Source: Thalassia testudinum
Lineage: Eukaryota; Streptophyta; Magnoliopsida; Alismatales; Hydrocharitaceae
NCBI GenBank assembly: GCA_037157565.1
Contig: JAZHRO010000073.1
Location: 17,366,501 to 17,430,500 of the forward strand
Direction of reading: 5' to 3'
DNA length: 64,000 nt
The position numbers and the translations under genes are program-made. Positions 10,359 to 22,641 of this stretch are shown in pieces (the stretch's first letter is position 1; every line of letters starts with the position of its first letter). The notes beneath the pieces are model-generated. The model worked only from the letters and a program-made list of their open reading frames with translations, made no database searches and had not been told where the DNA came from.

Positions 10359-12033
10359 ATGATGAAGGTGCTTTCTTGGAATGTGAGGGGATTAAATGAC
10401 CCGTCGAGGAGGGCGACGCTTAGAGAATACATATGTTCTTGGAGCCCCAAAGTGGTGTTATTGCAGGAGACTAAGCTTGGGCACGATGACCTGCAAGTTT
10501 GGAGGGAGAGGTTAAAGGAAGTTGGTTGGATAATTTTGTTGCATTGGATGTCATTGGGAGATCGGGAGGTGCTATTGTAGGTTGGAAAGAGGATGTGCTT
10601 ACTGTGGAAGATTCTTTCTTAGGCTCTTTTATTGTGATGGTGCGGACTTAGGATTGCCATTTTGGTGGTGTATGGGCCTATTGACTAGGTGGCACGATCA
10701 CAACTATGGGTTGATTTGAATTAGGTAGTTGAGAGAGTCCTTGGATGCCCATGGCTGGTTGAGGGGGACTTCAATGTACTCCACATTCGGAGGATAAACC
10801 TGGTGGTAGGGGGAAGATATCGTGGCTCGGATGCGTTTAGTGAATTCGTCTCTACACATGGGCTCCTTGATGTGCTTCTGAGCTCGTGTGCCTATACCTG
10901 GAGGAGTTTGGTGGGACAGATGTCTTAGATTGATAGGTTTCTTTCTGGAGGTGGCAGAAGCTTTCCCTTTGGCAGATATTCGATCCCTGAAAAGGTCATT
11001 TTCATATCATACTCCTTCATTGTGGCAGTTGAACGAACAAATATGAAAAATCTTGGCTTTTGGAGGATGGATTTAGGAGGAAGGTGGAGGACCAGTGACA
11101 ATCATCTCAGCCAAGGGGCTCAGCGGCGGTGAGGATGGAGGCAAAGTTGCGAGACCTGAATGTGTTTTTGAAAATGTATAGGAAGCAGATTAGAGAGGAG
11201 CACACAAGGAGGAATGATGAAGTGTTGTCGGAGATTGCGAGGTTGGATAGGGAGGAGGATTTGGGGAATTTGTTTAAGGTAGATCGGGAGACTAGAGTTG
11301 TGCACTTATGTACGGTTCAGATGGAGGATCATAAGGTAGAGGTAGAGTGGAAGACCAGGTTGAGGCAGAAGTGGTTGAAGAAGGGAGACTCTAATGCTAG
11401 GTACTTCTACATGGCAGCTTTGGGGAGATGGAGGAAGAATTGAATCGAGAAGCTATAGGTGAATGCCATGGAGTTCTTGGGCATGGAAGCTATAAGTGTT
11501 GCAGCCACTGGGTACTATAGGGATTTTACGGGTAGGACGGGTGGGAGGTGCAAATGGGTAGGGGTAGAGATGTTGGGTATAATAATGGAGTAGGCAGATG
11601 GTCCTATTTTGCCATTTAGTGAGGATGAGGTTTGAAGGGTAGTTTGGGGGTTGAATGCAGATGGTTGTCCAGGCCCTGATGGGTTCTCGGTGCACTTTTA
11701 CAATGAGTTTTAGACCTTAGTTAAATATGATGTCATGTAGGTTATATCTGAGTTAGCGGATGCCAATCAAGGTTTCAACAGACTTAACAAGTTTTATATG
11801 TTCCTACTTTCGGAGGATAAGGCAGAGGCTTTTGAAGAGTTCAGATGCATTCGCTGTCCAATGCTATCTATCTCATAGTTGCCAAGGTTCTTCCTAACAT
11901 GTTAAGAGGGGTCTTGGATGGCATTGTGTCACTAGTGTAGACGACTTTTGTCCCAGGTTGTAATATCTTGGTTGGGTTCGTTATTGCCTCAGAGATTTTG
12001 GCCTTCTAGAGGAGAGAGAAGATGAAGGCATTC
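10359..12033 (+). pseudogene. ORF2 of LINE-1, part 1: endonuclease and start of reverse transcriptase
   Basis: Starting at an ATG at 10360 the frame reads MKVLSWNVRGLNDPSRR, then VVLLQETKL, then after frameshifts WLVEGDFNVLH (about 10755) and SCAYTWRS (about 10880), the motifs of the apurinic-like endonuclease that nicks the target. The linker EVEWKTRLRQKWLKKGDSN follows at 11335-11390. The reverse transcriptase opens with NADGCPGPDGFSVHFYNEF (11655-11712) and continues to a KAF codon run cut at 12033 by copia-B. A TAG at 12007 replaces an expected Gln in AFQRREK. Confidence 0.85.
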
Positions 12034-12173
12034 TGTTGAGTTATGCTTATTTTTGTAAGGGGTGCTGTGTTATTTTATTTTGAGTAGCGGGTTTATGATG
12101 TACTTTTTCCCACACCTATATAGAGGTGTAGAGACTTCTTGGTAATTGTAGAAAAAGTTTATTCATTTCAACT
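12034..12173 (+). repeat. 5' LTR of copia-B
   Basis: 140 bp, TGTTGAGTTATGC...TTCATTTCAACT. It differs from the 3' LTR by under ten substitutions plus small indels, including an extra TTTATG unit in the 3' copy. Confidence 0.93.
12112..12129 (+). promoter_or_regulatory. TATA box inside an inverted repeat, copia-B LTR
   Basis: ACACCTATATAGAGGTGT: six-base arms ACACCT/AGGTGT enclose the TATA core. The same arrangement recurs in the 3' LTR. Confidence 0.6.
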
Positions 12174-12186
12174 TGGTATCAGAGCC
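12174..12186 (+). promoter_or_regulatory. tRNA-Met primer-binding site of copia-B
   Basis: TGGTATCAGAGCC directly follows the LTR. Confidence 0.92.
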
Positions 12187-13010
12187 AAGGTTGAGGTCTC
12201 CACCAAAAACAAAACCCTAACCCTACTTAAGCCTTCTCGTTGGAGCTACCGCCGCCTCCACCGACAACCACGCCGGTGCCGGACCACCGCCACAGTGGTA
12301 GTAGCACCGACAGCCGCCATTGCTGTAGCCTGCCCTTTGCGCCAAATCAGGGCGTAGCATTGATGCCTCGGCTCTTCGCGCTGTTGCAATGCCAGACCGG
12401 GGCGCAACCAGTTCCTCAGCGCCTCTCCTTGCGCCGCAACACATGGCCACGACGTTGTTGCCATTGCTACAGCCTGATTAGGGTGCAACCGGCCTCTCGC
12501 GCCGTAGCACCCTTAGTGCTACTGCCGCCAGCAGCTTGACCAAGGTGCAGCTCCCTTGGTGCTGCTCCCTGTCGCCCTGTCGCAGCTCCCTATCGCAGCA
12601 GGTTGCTTCACCTGTTGTGGCTACCCTGTCGCACCTCCCTGATCATCGTTGGTGCCGGTTGCTCTTGATCACTCACTGTGGAGATGAGGGTTTGAAGCAA
12701 AAATCTTTCAATAGGATGGTATGAACTTGATCTTTTGATCTAATTTGGGGTGTGTGTTCCCTATAGTGGATGACTTTTGGGGTGTGTATTCCCCGTTGAT
12801 GCTTTTTTTTTGGGTGTGTAGTCCCCTTGAGTACTGACTGCGTGTGAGCGGAGATTTGTGGGGTGTGTATTCCCCGGTTGGTATATTTCTTAGGGTGTGT
12901 AGTCCCCATTTTCTGTTAATTTTCAGATTTGAAGTGTGAAGAAGTTCAGGGGTGCGTACCCTTCTTTGTGGCATGCCGAACTTTGTTTGTGGCAATGTGG
13001 TTCAGTAAAC
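12187..13010 (+). other. Leader of copia-B with a six-copy mini-hairpin array; gag absent
   Basis: A GC-rich triplet-like part (to about 12720) is followed by six copies of a 15-16 bp unit, GGGGTGTGTATTCCCC or close variants, at 12747, 12779, 12812, 12860, 12893 and 12949. Each can fold as a GGGG/CCCC stem with an 8-base loop. No gag motif or zinc knuckle is encoded before the protease. Long frames here in both strands are composition artefacts. Confidence 0.7.
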
Positions 13011-16000
13011 ATGGTAGTGTCTCAATGAGAGATTGCACTAGGAACTGCCGTGGGTGATACTCAAACCACTGGTGTGACATGGTTGATTAATTCAGGTGCT
13101 TCCAATCATTTATTTGGGAATCTGTAGTGTTTTGGACAGATTCAACCTGTTTCTCGTGGTCGTACAGTACAGGTGGCTAATGGGCGACTTGCTCCTATTA
13201 GTGGTTAGGGGGAAATTAATGTTACCCTTTCTATGTAGCTTAATTATGTTCAGTTTGTTCTAGATTTATCCATGAACTTACTCTCTGTTAGTGAGATCAT
13301 TAAGCAGATGAATTGTCGGGTCATTTTTGATGAGCATGGATGTATTTTCCAGGACAGAATGACAGGGAAGACTATTGGTAGTGGATATGAAGGAGGAGCT
13401 TACCAACTTCAGTAGGGTCTTATGGCTGTAGCATGTCGAGTTAGTACCACATCTGGGAGTGCTTTATAGTGGCATAGACGGTTGGGCCATCCTTCTTTGG
13501 AAAAGTTACGCAAGCTTATTCCTCATGTGTCCCCAATTACACAACTTTCCTGTGATGCATGTCAACTTGGGAAGCACCATAGATCTTTCTTTCCAGCTGC
13601 TACAATACCACGTTCAACTTCATGTTTTTAGTTAGTGCATCTTGATGTTTGGGGTCCTAGTAGGACTCCTGATAAAGCAGGACATCGGTATTATTTGATG
13701 GTGGTTGATGATTTTTCCAGATTGTCCTGGCTATTTCTCATGAAGAATAAGTCTGAAGTGGGTCCACTGATTGAGAAGTTTGTGTTGATAAAAAATCAGT
13801 TTGATGTTTGCATCAAGACTCTCAGATCTGATAATGCACTGGAGTTTTGTAGCCGTCGGTTGGTAGAATTCTATGGCATACATGGTATAATTCATCAGAC
13901 TTCATGTCCTTGCACTTCTCAGCAAAATGGAGTCGTAGAGAGGAAGCACATACATATCCTTGATATGGCTAGAGCTCTTCTTATTCATAACAGTGTGCCA
14001 CAGAACTATTGGAGAGATGTAGTTCTCACAGCTTGCTACCTTATTAATAGATTGCCCTCCTCAGTGATTTACGAGCAGATATCATGGCAGGTGCTTTATC
14101 CAAATGATGCGTTGTTTGATCTTCCACCCAAGACATCTGGGTGCGTGGCTTTTGTACATCTCCTTGGACCTAGGCGTGATAAATTAGCACCTAGAGCAGT
14201 CAAGTGTGTGTTTCTTGGCTATTCTCATACTCAGAAGGGGTATCGGTGTTTTGATCCCCTACATCAGAGACATTATATCAATGTAGATGTCACTTTTCAT
14301 GAAGCTGTACCTTATTTTTCTGTTGCTGCTAGGTAGGTGCAGAGTGTGCCGGAGAGTGCGCCTATACCAGTTGCTCTTATACCATTTGGTATATTCACAG
14401 ATACTAGTAGCCCTTCTCAGGTTGATGAGCCACCTACCAACACATTCTGACCAGTAGCAACGGATGAATGACCTTTAAGGGTCACACCTATCAGTTGCCA
14501 GTTGTATATAGGGCAAAGCCCCCTCCATCTATTCTACAGACTCCTCAGGTTCGTGTTGATAACTTAGAGGCGGTTTCTACTCAGGAGACTTTTTCAGGCA
14601 TAGTGTCAGCAGATGAAACAGATGGGGGTCTGCCACCTGAGGATAGTTCTCCAGGTCTTGATTCCATGAGTACTGATGAGGATATTCCTATTGCTATAAG
14701 GAAGGCTCCACGATCTTGTGTCCAATATAGTGTTGTTGGGAGTAGTGTTACTGCTGATTCTCTAAGTTCGGAGTTTCATGCATTCACAGCTACTGTATCC
14801 AGTGCTGAGTTACTTATCTCGTACCAGCAGGCTCTACTACATCTACATTGGAAGGCAGCTATGGAGATGTCTGCACTTACTACTAGAGGTACGTGGGAGC
14901 TGTCACCTTTATCGTCTAGCACGCGTCCTGTTGGAGCCAGATGGGTCTTTGCCTTGAAATGCAACCCAGATGGGTCTATTTCAAGGTATAAGGCTCACTT
15001 AATGGCCAAAGGATTCACCTAGACATATGGGGCTGATTTCTTTGATATGTTTTCCCCTGTTGCACGACTTTCTACTGTTTGAATTCTTATATCTGTTGCG
15101 GCTCATTATGGATGGCAGTTACATCAGTTGGATGTTAAACATGCATTTCTGTACGGAGACTTGGAGGAAGAGATATATATGCAGCAGCCACCTGGCTTTG
15201 AGATTCAGGGGGTGTTTGTATGTGGTCTCCGTAAGGTCATTTATGGTCTTAAGCAGAGCCCCCGAGCCTGGTTCAAGCGCCTGTCTGAGGCATTGTCTGT
15301 TATTGGGATGTAGAGGTCTTTATCGGATCATTCATTATTTATAAGGAAGACCAGTAGGGGTACGACTTTACTTGTGTATGTGGATGATCTTATTCTTACA
15401 GGTGATGATGCAGAGGGTATATCACAGATAAAGGAATACTTGGCACACCAGTTTGTCATGAAAGATCTTGGGAAGCTGAGATATTTTTTAGGTATTGAGT
15501 TTGCCACAAGTAAGCAAGGGACAATTATGTCACAGAGGAAATATGCCCTTGATATTCTTTAGGAGACAGACATGCTAGGATCCAAAGATGCAAATATTCC
15601 TATGGATCCTAAAATTCATCTATTTGAGGATAATTTAAAGCTAAAAGACAAGAAGGCATATCGACAGCTGGTGGGGAAGCTGTTATATCTATCACTAGGC
15701 TAGATATTAGCCTTGCCATAGGGAAGCTCAGTCAGTTCTTAGTTAAGCCTACTGAGGTTCATTGGCAGGTTGTGATGCAGGTGTTGAGGTACATCAAGGG
15801 GTGTCCAGGTAAATGCATTCGTTTCCAGAGAAAGGTACCTATGGCCGTTGCATACTCAGATGCAGATTATGCAGGTGATGTCGGGGATAGGTGGTCTACC
15901 ACTGGTTTTTGTACCTTTGTTGCTGGGAACTTGGTAACCTGGAGGAGCAAGAAACAAAGTGTTGTTTTACGCTCTAGTGTTGAGTCTGAGTACAGGGCCA

Positions 16001-16323
16001 TGGCACATACTGCTGCTGAGATGATATGGATCAGATCTCTATTACGAGATCTTCATGTTGATGTTCAGGAACCTATAGAGATGCATTGTGACAACCGGGC
16101 TGCCTCCTACATTGCAAACAATCCTATGTTCCATGCGAGAACAAAACATGTGGAAGTAGATTGTCATTACACTAGGAGTTTGATTCAACATGGTCTGCTT
16201 CGTACTACTTGTCTTGTCTCCTCAGACCGGATTGCTAACATGTTTACCAAGCCGTTGCCATGTCCCCAGTTTGAGAAGTGTAGAAACAAGTTGAGCATGA
16301 TGGATATATATGCTCCAGCTTGA
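13011..16323 (+). pseudogene. pol polyprotein of copia-B (protease, integrase, reverse transcriptase, RNase H)
   Basis: An ATG at 13011 lies 22 codons before the protease motif TWLINSGASNHLFG, where the catalytic Asp is replaced by Asn. Pre-integrase HRRLGHPSLEKLRKL and CDACQLGKHH are at 13478-13575. The integrase core HLDVWGPS...VVDDFSRLSWLFL, LRSDNALEF and QQNGVVERKH spans 13638-14336. Reverse transcriptase follows, with LDVKHAFLYGDLEEEIYMQ at 15128 and an intact YVDDLILTGDD at 15378. RNase H (SSVESEYRAMAHTAAEMIW, CDNRAASYIANN) ends with DIYAPA and a stop at 16321. TAG stops at 15020 and 15560 stand where related elements have Gln. Confidence 0.9.
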
Positions 16324-16330
16324 GGGGGAG

Positions 16331-16473
16331 TGTTGAGTTATGTTTATGTTTATGTTTGTAAGGGGTGTTGTGTTATTTTATTTTGAGTAGCGAATTTATG
16401 TACTTTTTCCCACACCTATATAGAGGTGTAGGGACTTCTTGGTAATTGTAGAAAAAGTTTATTCACTTCAACT
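16331..16473 (+). repeat. 3' LTR of copia-B, preceded by polypurine tract
   Basis: 143 bp. The purine tract TTGAGGGGGAG at 16320-16330 primes plus-strand DNA in this family. CATTC target duplication follows at 16474-16478. Confidence 0.93.
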
Positions 16474-16478
16474 CATTC

Positions 16479-17472
16479 CTATGGAAGGTTGATTATAGTA
16501 AGGCTTATGATTCCCTGTAGTGGTCATCTATTTGGGCATCTTTGGTAAAAAGGGGCTTTCCTACTCAGTGGGTGGATTGGATGAAGAGGTGTGTAACAAT
16601 GACATCCTTTTCCATTATTAATGGAAATTCGACAGGTGTATAGATATAGTCGAGGAGGACCTTTGGCACCTATGCTTTTTGTTATGGCAGTAGATGTATT
16701 GGTGAGATCCACTGTTAGGGTTTGTCAGAGGAATCTGCTTAAGGGCTTCTCGATAGTGGATGGAGTATAGAAACCGGTGCTTTAGTGTGTTGACGATACA
16801 ATTTTCTTTGTGGAAGGATTAAAGTTTGAAGCACGAAGAATGCACATTCTTTTGGAGTTGTTTGGTGAGACTTCCAGTTTGCAGATTAATTTCTCCAAAT
16901 CAACTTTTGTCTTGATCCAGATGTTGTCGAGGAGGCTTGCAGGTGCATCATGGAGCTGTATACGATGGAGGGATGCTCGTCCATCTCTTATCTTATGCTC
17001 CCTTTGTTTGATAGGAGGGTCCCAGTATAGGAGTGAGTCCCTTCAATTAATTGACTAGAGAGGAGGTTGGTAAGGCGTGCCTCCAAGGTCCTATCTAGAG
17101 GGAGAAGGTTGGTGCTTCTGAAGGTGGTCCTGGCTTCTATGCCATCCTACTTTACTTTTGTCTTGAAGATGCCATAGAGGGTTGAAAGGAAGATCTCTGG
17201 CTTGATGAAGGATTTCTTCTAGATGAATTATGGTTTGGCCTGGAAGGAAGTGAGAATGGTGGCTTGGGAGGAGGTTTGTATACCAGTGAGGAAAGGAGGT
17301 TTCGGAGTGTGGGAACTAGGGAGAATGAATGACGATCTTTTGGCTAAGTGGATCAACAAATTCTTGGAGTGTAGGGGGGGCTGTTTGGGAAGATTCATGT
17401 AGGCTTACTATGGTAACTTCATGATCTGGGATGCTTTGACATCTACTCAGAGTGGCTATTTTCATTTCTGTA
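16479..17472 (+). pseudogene. ORF2 of LINE-1, part 2: reverse transcriptase palm and thumb
   Basis: The frame resumes as LWKVDYSKAYDSL, with a TAG at 16518 for Gln, then RGFPTQWVDWMKRCVT. The active-site block is changed to CVDDTIFFVEG at about 16788 (usually YADD), followed by LLELFGETSSLQINFSKST (16846-16902). The thumb and 'GGFGVWELGRMNDDLLAKW' region lie at 17296-17350. It is cut by copia-C after the FHFC codons at about 17472. Frameshifts separate the pieces. Confidence 0.85.
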
Positions 17473-17473
17473 A

Positions 17474-17607
17474 GTTGGCTGAAAGAGTTCAAGTTTATTA
17501 GAAACCCTAGGTCTCTTTATATAGAGAAAGACCAGAGGGCTAAAAGTACATGCCACACAATAAGACAACAATAAGACGGAACAAGATAAGCTAAAAGTAC
17601 ACCAACA
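17474..17607 (-). repeat. 3' LTR of copia-C
   Basis: About 134 bp; the adjacent CTCCCCCTCAAGC (17608-17620) is the polypurine tract on the minus strand. The TATA region, TCTCTTTATATAGAGA, is an inverted repeat. Confidence 0.9.
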
Positions 17608-17614
17608 CTCCCCC

Positions 17615-20600
17615 TCAAGCTGGAGCATAGATATCAATCATGCTCAACTTGGACATATAGGTGTCAAATGAAGATTTGGCCAAGGGTTTGGTGAAAATAT
17701 CTGCCGTCTGTTCTTCAGATGCAATAAAGGTGGTGTATAGCAGTCTCTTCTGAATAATGTCCCTGGTGTAGTGACAGTCAACCTCAACATGTTTCGTCCT
17801 CATGAAAAGCAGGGTTATTAGCAATGAAGGTAGCTGCTCTATTATCATACCTCATCTCCATGGGACTAGAAAACTGCACCTGTAAATCAACAAGGATTTG
17901 ATCCACATCATCTCAGCAGTTGTCTGAGCCATAGTTTTGTACTCAGACTCGGCACTGGACCTCGCAACAGTACCCTGTTTCTTGCTCCTCCATGTGATCA
18001 GTTTCCCTGCTAAGAAGGTGCAGAACCCAGTAGTGGATTTGCGATCCACATGACATCCCGCATAGTCTGCATCTGAGTATTCAACCAAGGCGATAGAAGA
18101 CCCCTTGGAGAAGAAAAGACCTTTCCCAGGAGCCTTCCTGATATATCTAAGTACCATTAATGTTGCATCCCAATGTTGACATGTTGGCTTGGCCATAAAT
18201 TGACTCAGTCTTCCAATTGCAAAGGAGATATTTGGCCTTGTGATAGTGAGATACAATAGCTTGCTTACAAGTTGTCTATATTGTCTACTGTTCACCACCT
18301 GTGCATCCTCATCGTACAGTAGCATCTTGGGGTCCATAGGAATACTGGCCTCCTTTGCCCCAAGCATACCAACCTCCTACAGAATATCTAAAGCATACCT
18401 CCTCTGTGACAAGATCACACCCTTCTTACTGCGAGCAACCTCAATTCCAAGGAAGTACCGTAGGCCCCCCCAAGTCCTTCATAACAAACTACTTCGCAAG
18501 GAGGCGCTTGACTTTAGTAATGCCCTGCTCATCATTCTTTGTGATAATCAAATCATCAACATAAACCAAGACTACCACAGTACCTCGCGAAGTCCTGACA
18601 AAGAGTGAAAAATCAGCTGTTGACCTCCTGAAGCCAGCTGCCTTGACAACTTGTGACAATCGTTGAAACCAAGCTCTAGGACTCTGTTTTAGGCCATATA
18701 TAGCCTTCCGTAACCGGTATACACACTCCCTTTGTCTCTCAAAGCTAGGTGGCTGCTGCATATAGCCTTCCTCATGAAGATCACCATAAAGGAAGATATT
18801 CTTGACATTTAGCTGATACAAAGGCCAATCCAATTGAACTGCCACGGCAATCAAGACCCGGACCGTGGGAAGCCTGGCGAAGGGTGAGAAGGTGTCAAAG
18901 AAGTCAACCCCATAGGTCTGGGTGAACCCCTTTTCCACGAGACGGGCTTTGTACCAAGCAACACCACCATCAGGGTTAAACTTCACAGTAAACACCCACC
19001 AACAGCCAACAACGGCAGCACTAGTAGGAAGTGGGGTTAGCTCCCAAGTCCCACGACCTCGAAGAGCGACCATCTCATCCTCCATGGTTGCCCGCCATTT
19101 TGGATTAACCATGGCCTCACAGTGAGTGGCTGGAATCGGCGTAGTAGCTAAGGCCTGTGTAAATCCAGTAAATCCAGGAGATAAACTGTCAGTAGCAAGT
19201 GCCCCTGCCGTAGAATAAGTGGTGCAAGTCCGTGGTTATTTCCGAATGGCTATCGGAATATCAAGATCATCTTCTGGCACATCATACGTCCTGTCCCTGT
19301 GACCATCACATGACAAAGATACGTCAGTGTTTGAAGGATTCACCTGAGAAGCCGATGGTGAAGGCGAGGGTGAGGGTCCCTGATAGGTACTATGAGGGCG
19401 AACATATGTCCAAAGTGGCTCGGTCAGGCGAGAAAGGGAGGCATAGCAGGTGGTAGTGGTGATGTAGCAGGGACAGGGATCTCAGGGAAGCTTCCAAAGC
19501 GAATAGGTGTATACGGCATAGGTGTCATATCACCCTCAGGAGGCATTTCAGCAGCCGTCATAGAGAAAAAAGGTACAGCCTCATGAAAGGTAACATTTGC
19601 AGAAACAAAATGTCGAGAGGTAAGTGGATCAAGACAACGATGCCCCTTTTGTGTGCGGGTATACCTTAGAAAAACACATTTAACTGCTCTCGGTGCAAGT
19701 TTATCCCGACCCGGTCCCAACAAATGGATAAAGGCAATGCAGCCAAAAGTCCGAGGGGTGACGTGAAACAGCGGGCGATCAGGATACATGACTTGAAGAG
19801 GAATCCGTTCATGTAACACAGCATTGGGCATCCGATTTATCAAAAAACATACAGTCAAAACAACGTCACCCCAGTAAAGAGACGGGACTGAGTGATGAAT
19901 CAATAAGGTGCAGGCAACATCAAGAATATGCCGATGTTTCCTCTCAGCAACACCATTTTGCTGAGAGGTATGAGGACAGGTAGTTTCATGAATAATACCA
20001 CAACTAGAAAAAAAAGTGCGCAAGTGGGTAGTACAAAACTCCAAAGCATTATCCGAACGAAAATACTTCACCAAACATGAATGCTGGTTTTTTATTTCTT
20101 AACAAAGTTTTCCATAAGTTGCCCAACATCAGACTTGTTCTTTAAAAGAAACATCCAAGTGACATGAGAAAAATCAACTAAAATAAGATAATATTTGTTC
20201 CCAAGTCGATCAGGAGTACGACTGGGACCCCACACATCCATATGAACCAAGTCAAATGCACAACAGATGAAACAGAGGAAGAATTGGAAAAACTAGCCCT
20301 GTGGTGCTTGCCAAGTTGACAAGCATCACAGGTGAGAGCAGTAGTGGAGGGGATATGTGGAAGAACACGTCAGAGGCGATGAATGGGTAAATGGCCAAGG
20401 CGGTGGTGCCACTGGAGAGGAGATCTAGCAGAAGCAAGACCTTGAGTAGCAGAAGTAGCAAAAACAATATGGCTCAGATGGTACACCTCATGTTCCTCAC
20501 GCCCTTCACCAATCATCTTCCCAGTGAATTTGTCCTGCAAAACACAAGAGGACGCATTAAAAATAGCTCGGTAGTTCCAATCTCTGGTGATACTGCTAAC

Positions 20601-20900
20601 AGATAATAAACTCAATGGAAAATCAGGCACATAGTAAACATCTGCAAGTCTCAAGGTAGGAGATAAAGACATATCTCCCTTGCCAACAAGTGGCGAGTGT
20701 CTCCCATCAGCCACCTATACTGTCCTGGCAGGTGTAACAGGTGTAAGGTGGGAGATAGATCCTCTGTCACCACAAAGGTGCTTGGATGCACCAGAGTCAA
20801 TCAGCCACTCACCAGAAGACGAAAGCGAGGACATACCAGGAACCTCCGAAGATGTAACAATAGCTACCGTGTCAGGTGGCTGAGAAGGGGAAGCCTGAGT
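17615..20900 (-). pseudogene. pol of copia-C (protease, integrase, reverse transcriptase, RNase H)
   Basis: From right to left on the minus strand: protease GEWLIDSGASKHLCG (20785-20830, catalytic DSG intact), pre-integrase QWHHRLGHLPIHRL, integrase with RSDNALEF, QQNGVAERKHRHILDVA and KCVFLRYTRTQKGHRC (19620-20074), reverse transcriptase from [12 protein letters not shown] (19060) to LVYVDDLIITKND (18545-18585, YVDD intact), a KLLYLTITRPNISFAIGRLS block, and RNase H with KKQGTVARSSAESEYKTMAQ and a DIYAPA end at 17615. Frameshifts near 17850, 18370-18490 and 20080-20360 break the frame. Long intact blocks make it one of the better preserved copies. Confidence 0.9.
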
Positions 20901-21835
20901 CAAAAGAGCAATCTGCTGCCGCAAAGCTTCAATCTCGGTACTCAAGGAGCTAACATCAGGGGTAGTAAGAGCTGAACCTGGGACTTCAGCCGCCTGATTT
21001 TCCACCGGTGGTTTACCATGCTTCTGCCAACATGTAACCTCAGAGTAACCAAGTCTGCCACAGTAAGTACATGGTATTTTATTCTGCATACTAGAGGAGT
21101 GTCCACGTCCACAACCACGTACAGGATAAGAAGTACCCCTACCACGTCCAGGGATTGCAGCCAGCGCGGACGACTGAGCAGTAGAATCAGCAATAGGAGA
21201 ACGCATTGTAACTCTACTGAGCCTGCTATATGCCTCCTCCAGGCTAGGAATATCCGGAGCAGTAAGAATCTGATCTCTGGCTGCAGCATATTCAGGTCTA
21301 AGACTAGCCAAGAAAAGAGAGAGAGCCAACTGTCTCCTGAAACTCCTCCAAGACTCGCAGGCACACCCTGGCAAGTAGAAGTAGTGCCTTTCCAGCATAC
21401 CCTTCATAAGAGAGTAATATTGTGACAGCGTACGCCCCTCCTGACGTAGGTAGAAGAGATCGTAAAAGACCTGAAAAACACGTGCGGAGTTCTTGGCATG
21501 TGAATAAGTATCACGCAAGGACTCCCACATCTCCTTTGCTGTAGTATATATGATCTCATCTCATATTCTGGGAATAACTGTCTGCATCAGCCACACACAA
21601 ACCATGGCATTATCACTGTCCTAGTTGGCATTTATGCCAGTCTTGTTCTCAGGCTCCGGATTGGTAAGTATATATGGCTCATTTTATGACCTTTGACGGT
21701 CATAAGAAAGGTCTGGGACCACCGTGGGTAGTTGGTCTCATCCAACTTGACAACTGGACCAAAGAACGGGTTCTTAAGTACCACGGTGTCCAAAGTAAAG
21801 CCTGAAGACACCTCAGATTGATCATCTGAAGCCAT
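20901..21835 (-). pseudogene. gag of copia-C with zinc knuckle
   Basis: The gag starts at an ATG at 21835 (MASDDQSEVSS), has PFFGPVVKLDETNYPRWSQ, a frameshift near 21640, then MWESLRDTYSHAKNSARVFQ (about 21470-21530), a Leu-rich helix region and an Arg/Gly-rich tract. The knuckle CTYCGRLGYSEVTC at 21030-21075 has Tyr in place of the metal-binding His. Gag and protease share one open frame in this region (20715-21530), as in other copia elements where gag-pol is one polyprotein. Confidence 0.87.
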
Positions 21836-22630
21836 CTCCTCAATCTGAAAGCCTCACTCAAGTGTTTAGGACCAAGAGATCATCAATAATCCAACAATGC
21901 AGTAGATTCAGATCAACATAGCTGCTAGGAGACTTCCTTGGACAAGTAGTGGCCTCACTTGGGTACAAGGAGAACACCCAAGGAGGCCATGAATAGATCT
22001 AGGCCCCTTCTAGCGACTGATCTCCATTAGTTGCGGCCTTAGATAGCCGCTGTGACACCAACAGGAGCAGGGAGACGTCGATAAGGCATGCTACAGGTCG
22101 CCGCCGCAGCTGCAAGGACCTGCAGCGTCGGTAGTAGAGCCTATAAGGAGCTGCGAGCACCGCCGCTGGGTGTGCTGATGCTCGCCGGAGCGTCGCTAGG
22201 TCTGCTGACCCTCGCCGGAGCATCGCTAGGTTTGCTGCGCCGCCGCTGGGTCTGTTGACCTCCGCCTCAGCCCCGTCGCAAGGGCTAGAACGGGTCGCTG
22301 TGCTGGCGCCTCAAGCCAGTAGGGCCTCGCTGATGCACTGGTCGATGATAGAGGGGCTTCTGTGCCGCTGCAGCCCCGTCGTGAGGTCGAGTCAGGTTGA
22401 AGCAGCGCCGCCTTCGGGTGCTAGGGCTGTTGCGTGGAGCCTTTGGGGTCGCGTGATAGCTCAGGAGTCCTGGCGCCGCGTTAGTGTCGTTGCAAGGCAC
22501 TCGCGTGAGGCTGGAGGGCCGCCGGAGAGCGCTGCCGCCGCTAAGGAAGGCGAGAGAACGGGATTTGGGTGTTTAGGGTTTCAGAGGCCTTGAGGGGTGG
22601 GATGCCTAGAGCCACGGTCTAGGACCGGTG
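21836..22630 (-). other. Leader of copia-C
   Basis: About 800 bp rich in GCCGCCG-type triplets with no gag or pol motif. A CGGTCCTAGACCG stem-loop lies close to the primer-binding site. Frames in it (22255-22593, 22285-22500) are compositional. Confidence 0.65.
22615..22627 (-). promoter_or_regulatory. Post-primer-site stem-loop of copia-C
   Basis: The minus strand reads CGGTCCTAGACCG, arms CGGTC/GACCG, three bases before the primer site. The same unit lies at the same place in copias E, H, I and K. Confidence 0.5.
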
Positions 22631-22641
22631 CTCTGATACCA
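22631..22641 (-). promoter_or_regulatory. tRNA-Met primer-binding site of copia-C
   Basis: The minus strand reads TGGTATCAGAG immediately after the LTR. Confidence 0.9.

Larger units (their letters stand above)
12034..16473 (+). mobile_element. Copia-B: gag-less Ty1/copia element inserted in LINE-1
   Basis: LTRs at 12034-12173 and 16331-16473 start TGTTGAG and end TTCAACT. A perfect 5 bp duplication, CATTC, lies at 12029-12033 and 16474-16478. The interior has a tRNA-Met primer-binding site, an ~820 bp leader with a hairpin-like repeat array, and then protease, integrase, reverse transcriptase and RNase H in the copia order. No gag is present. Removing the element restores the LINE frame exactly. 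Confidence 0.92.

Noticed and set aside
12205..12235. Telomere-like AACCCTAACCCTA words
   Set aside because: Only about two units; similar AAACCCTAA words recur in the leaders of C, H and I and are not an array.
12240..12539. Open frames in GC-rich DNA downstream of the copia-B primer site
   Set aside because: They lie in the untranslated leader, have triplet-biased composition on both strands, and show no gag motif.
12747..12963. Possible CRISPR-like array of short repeats
   Set aside because: Plant nuclear context, short palindromic units, irregular spacers and no cas genes; better read as an RNA hairpin array in a retroelement leader.
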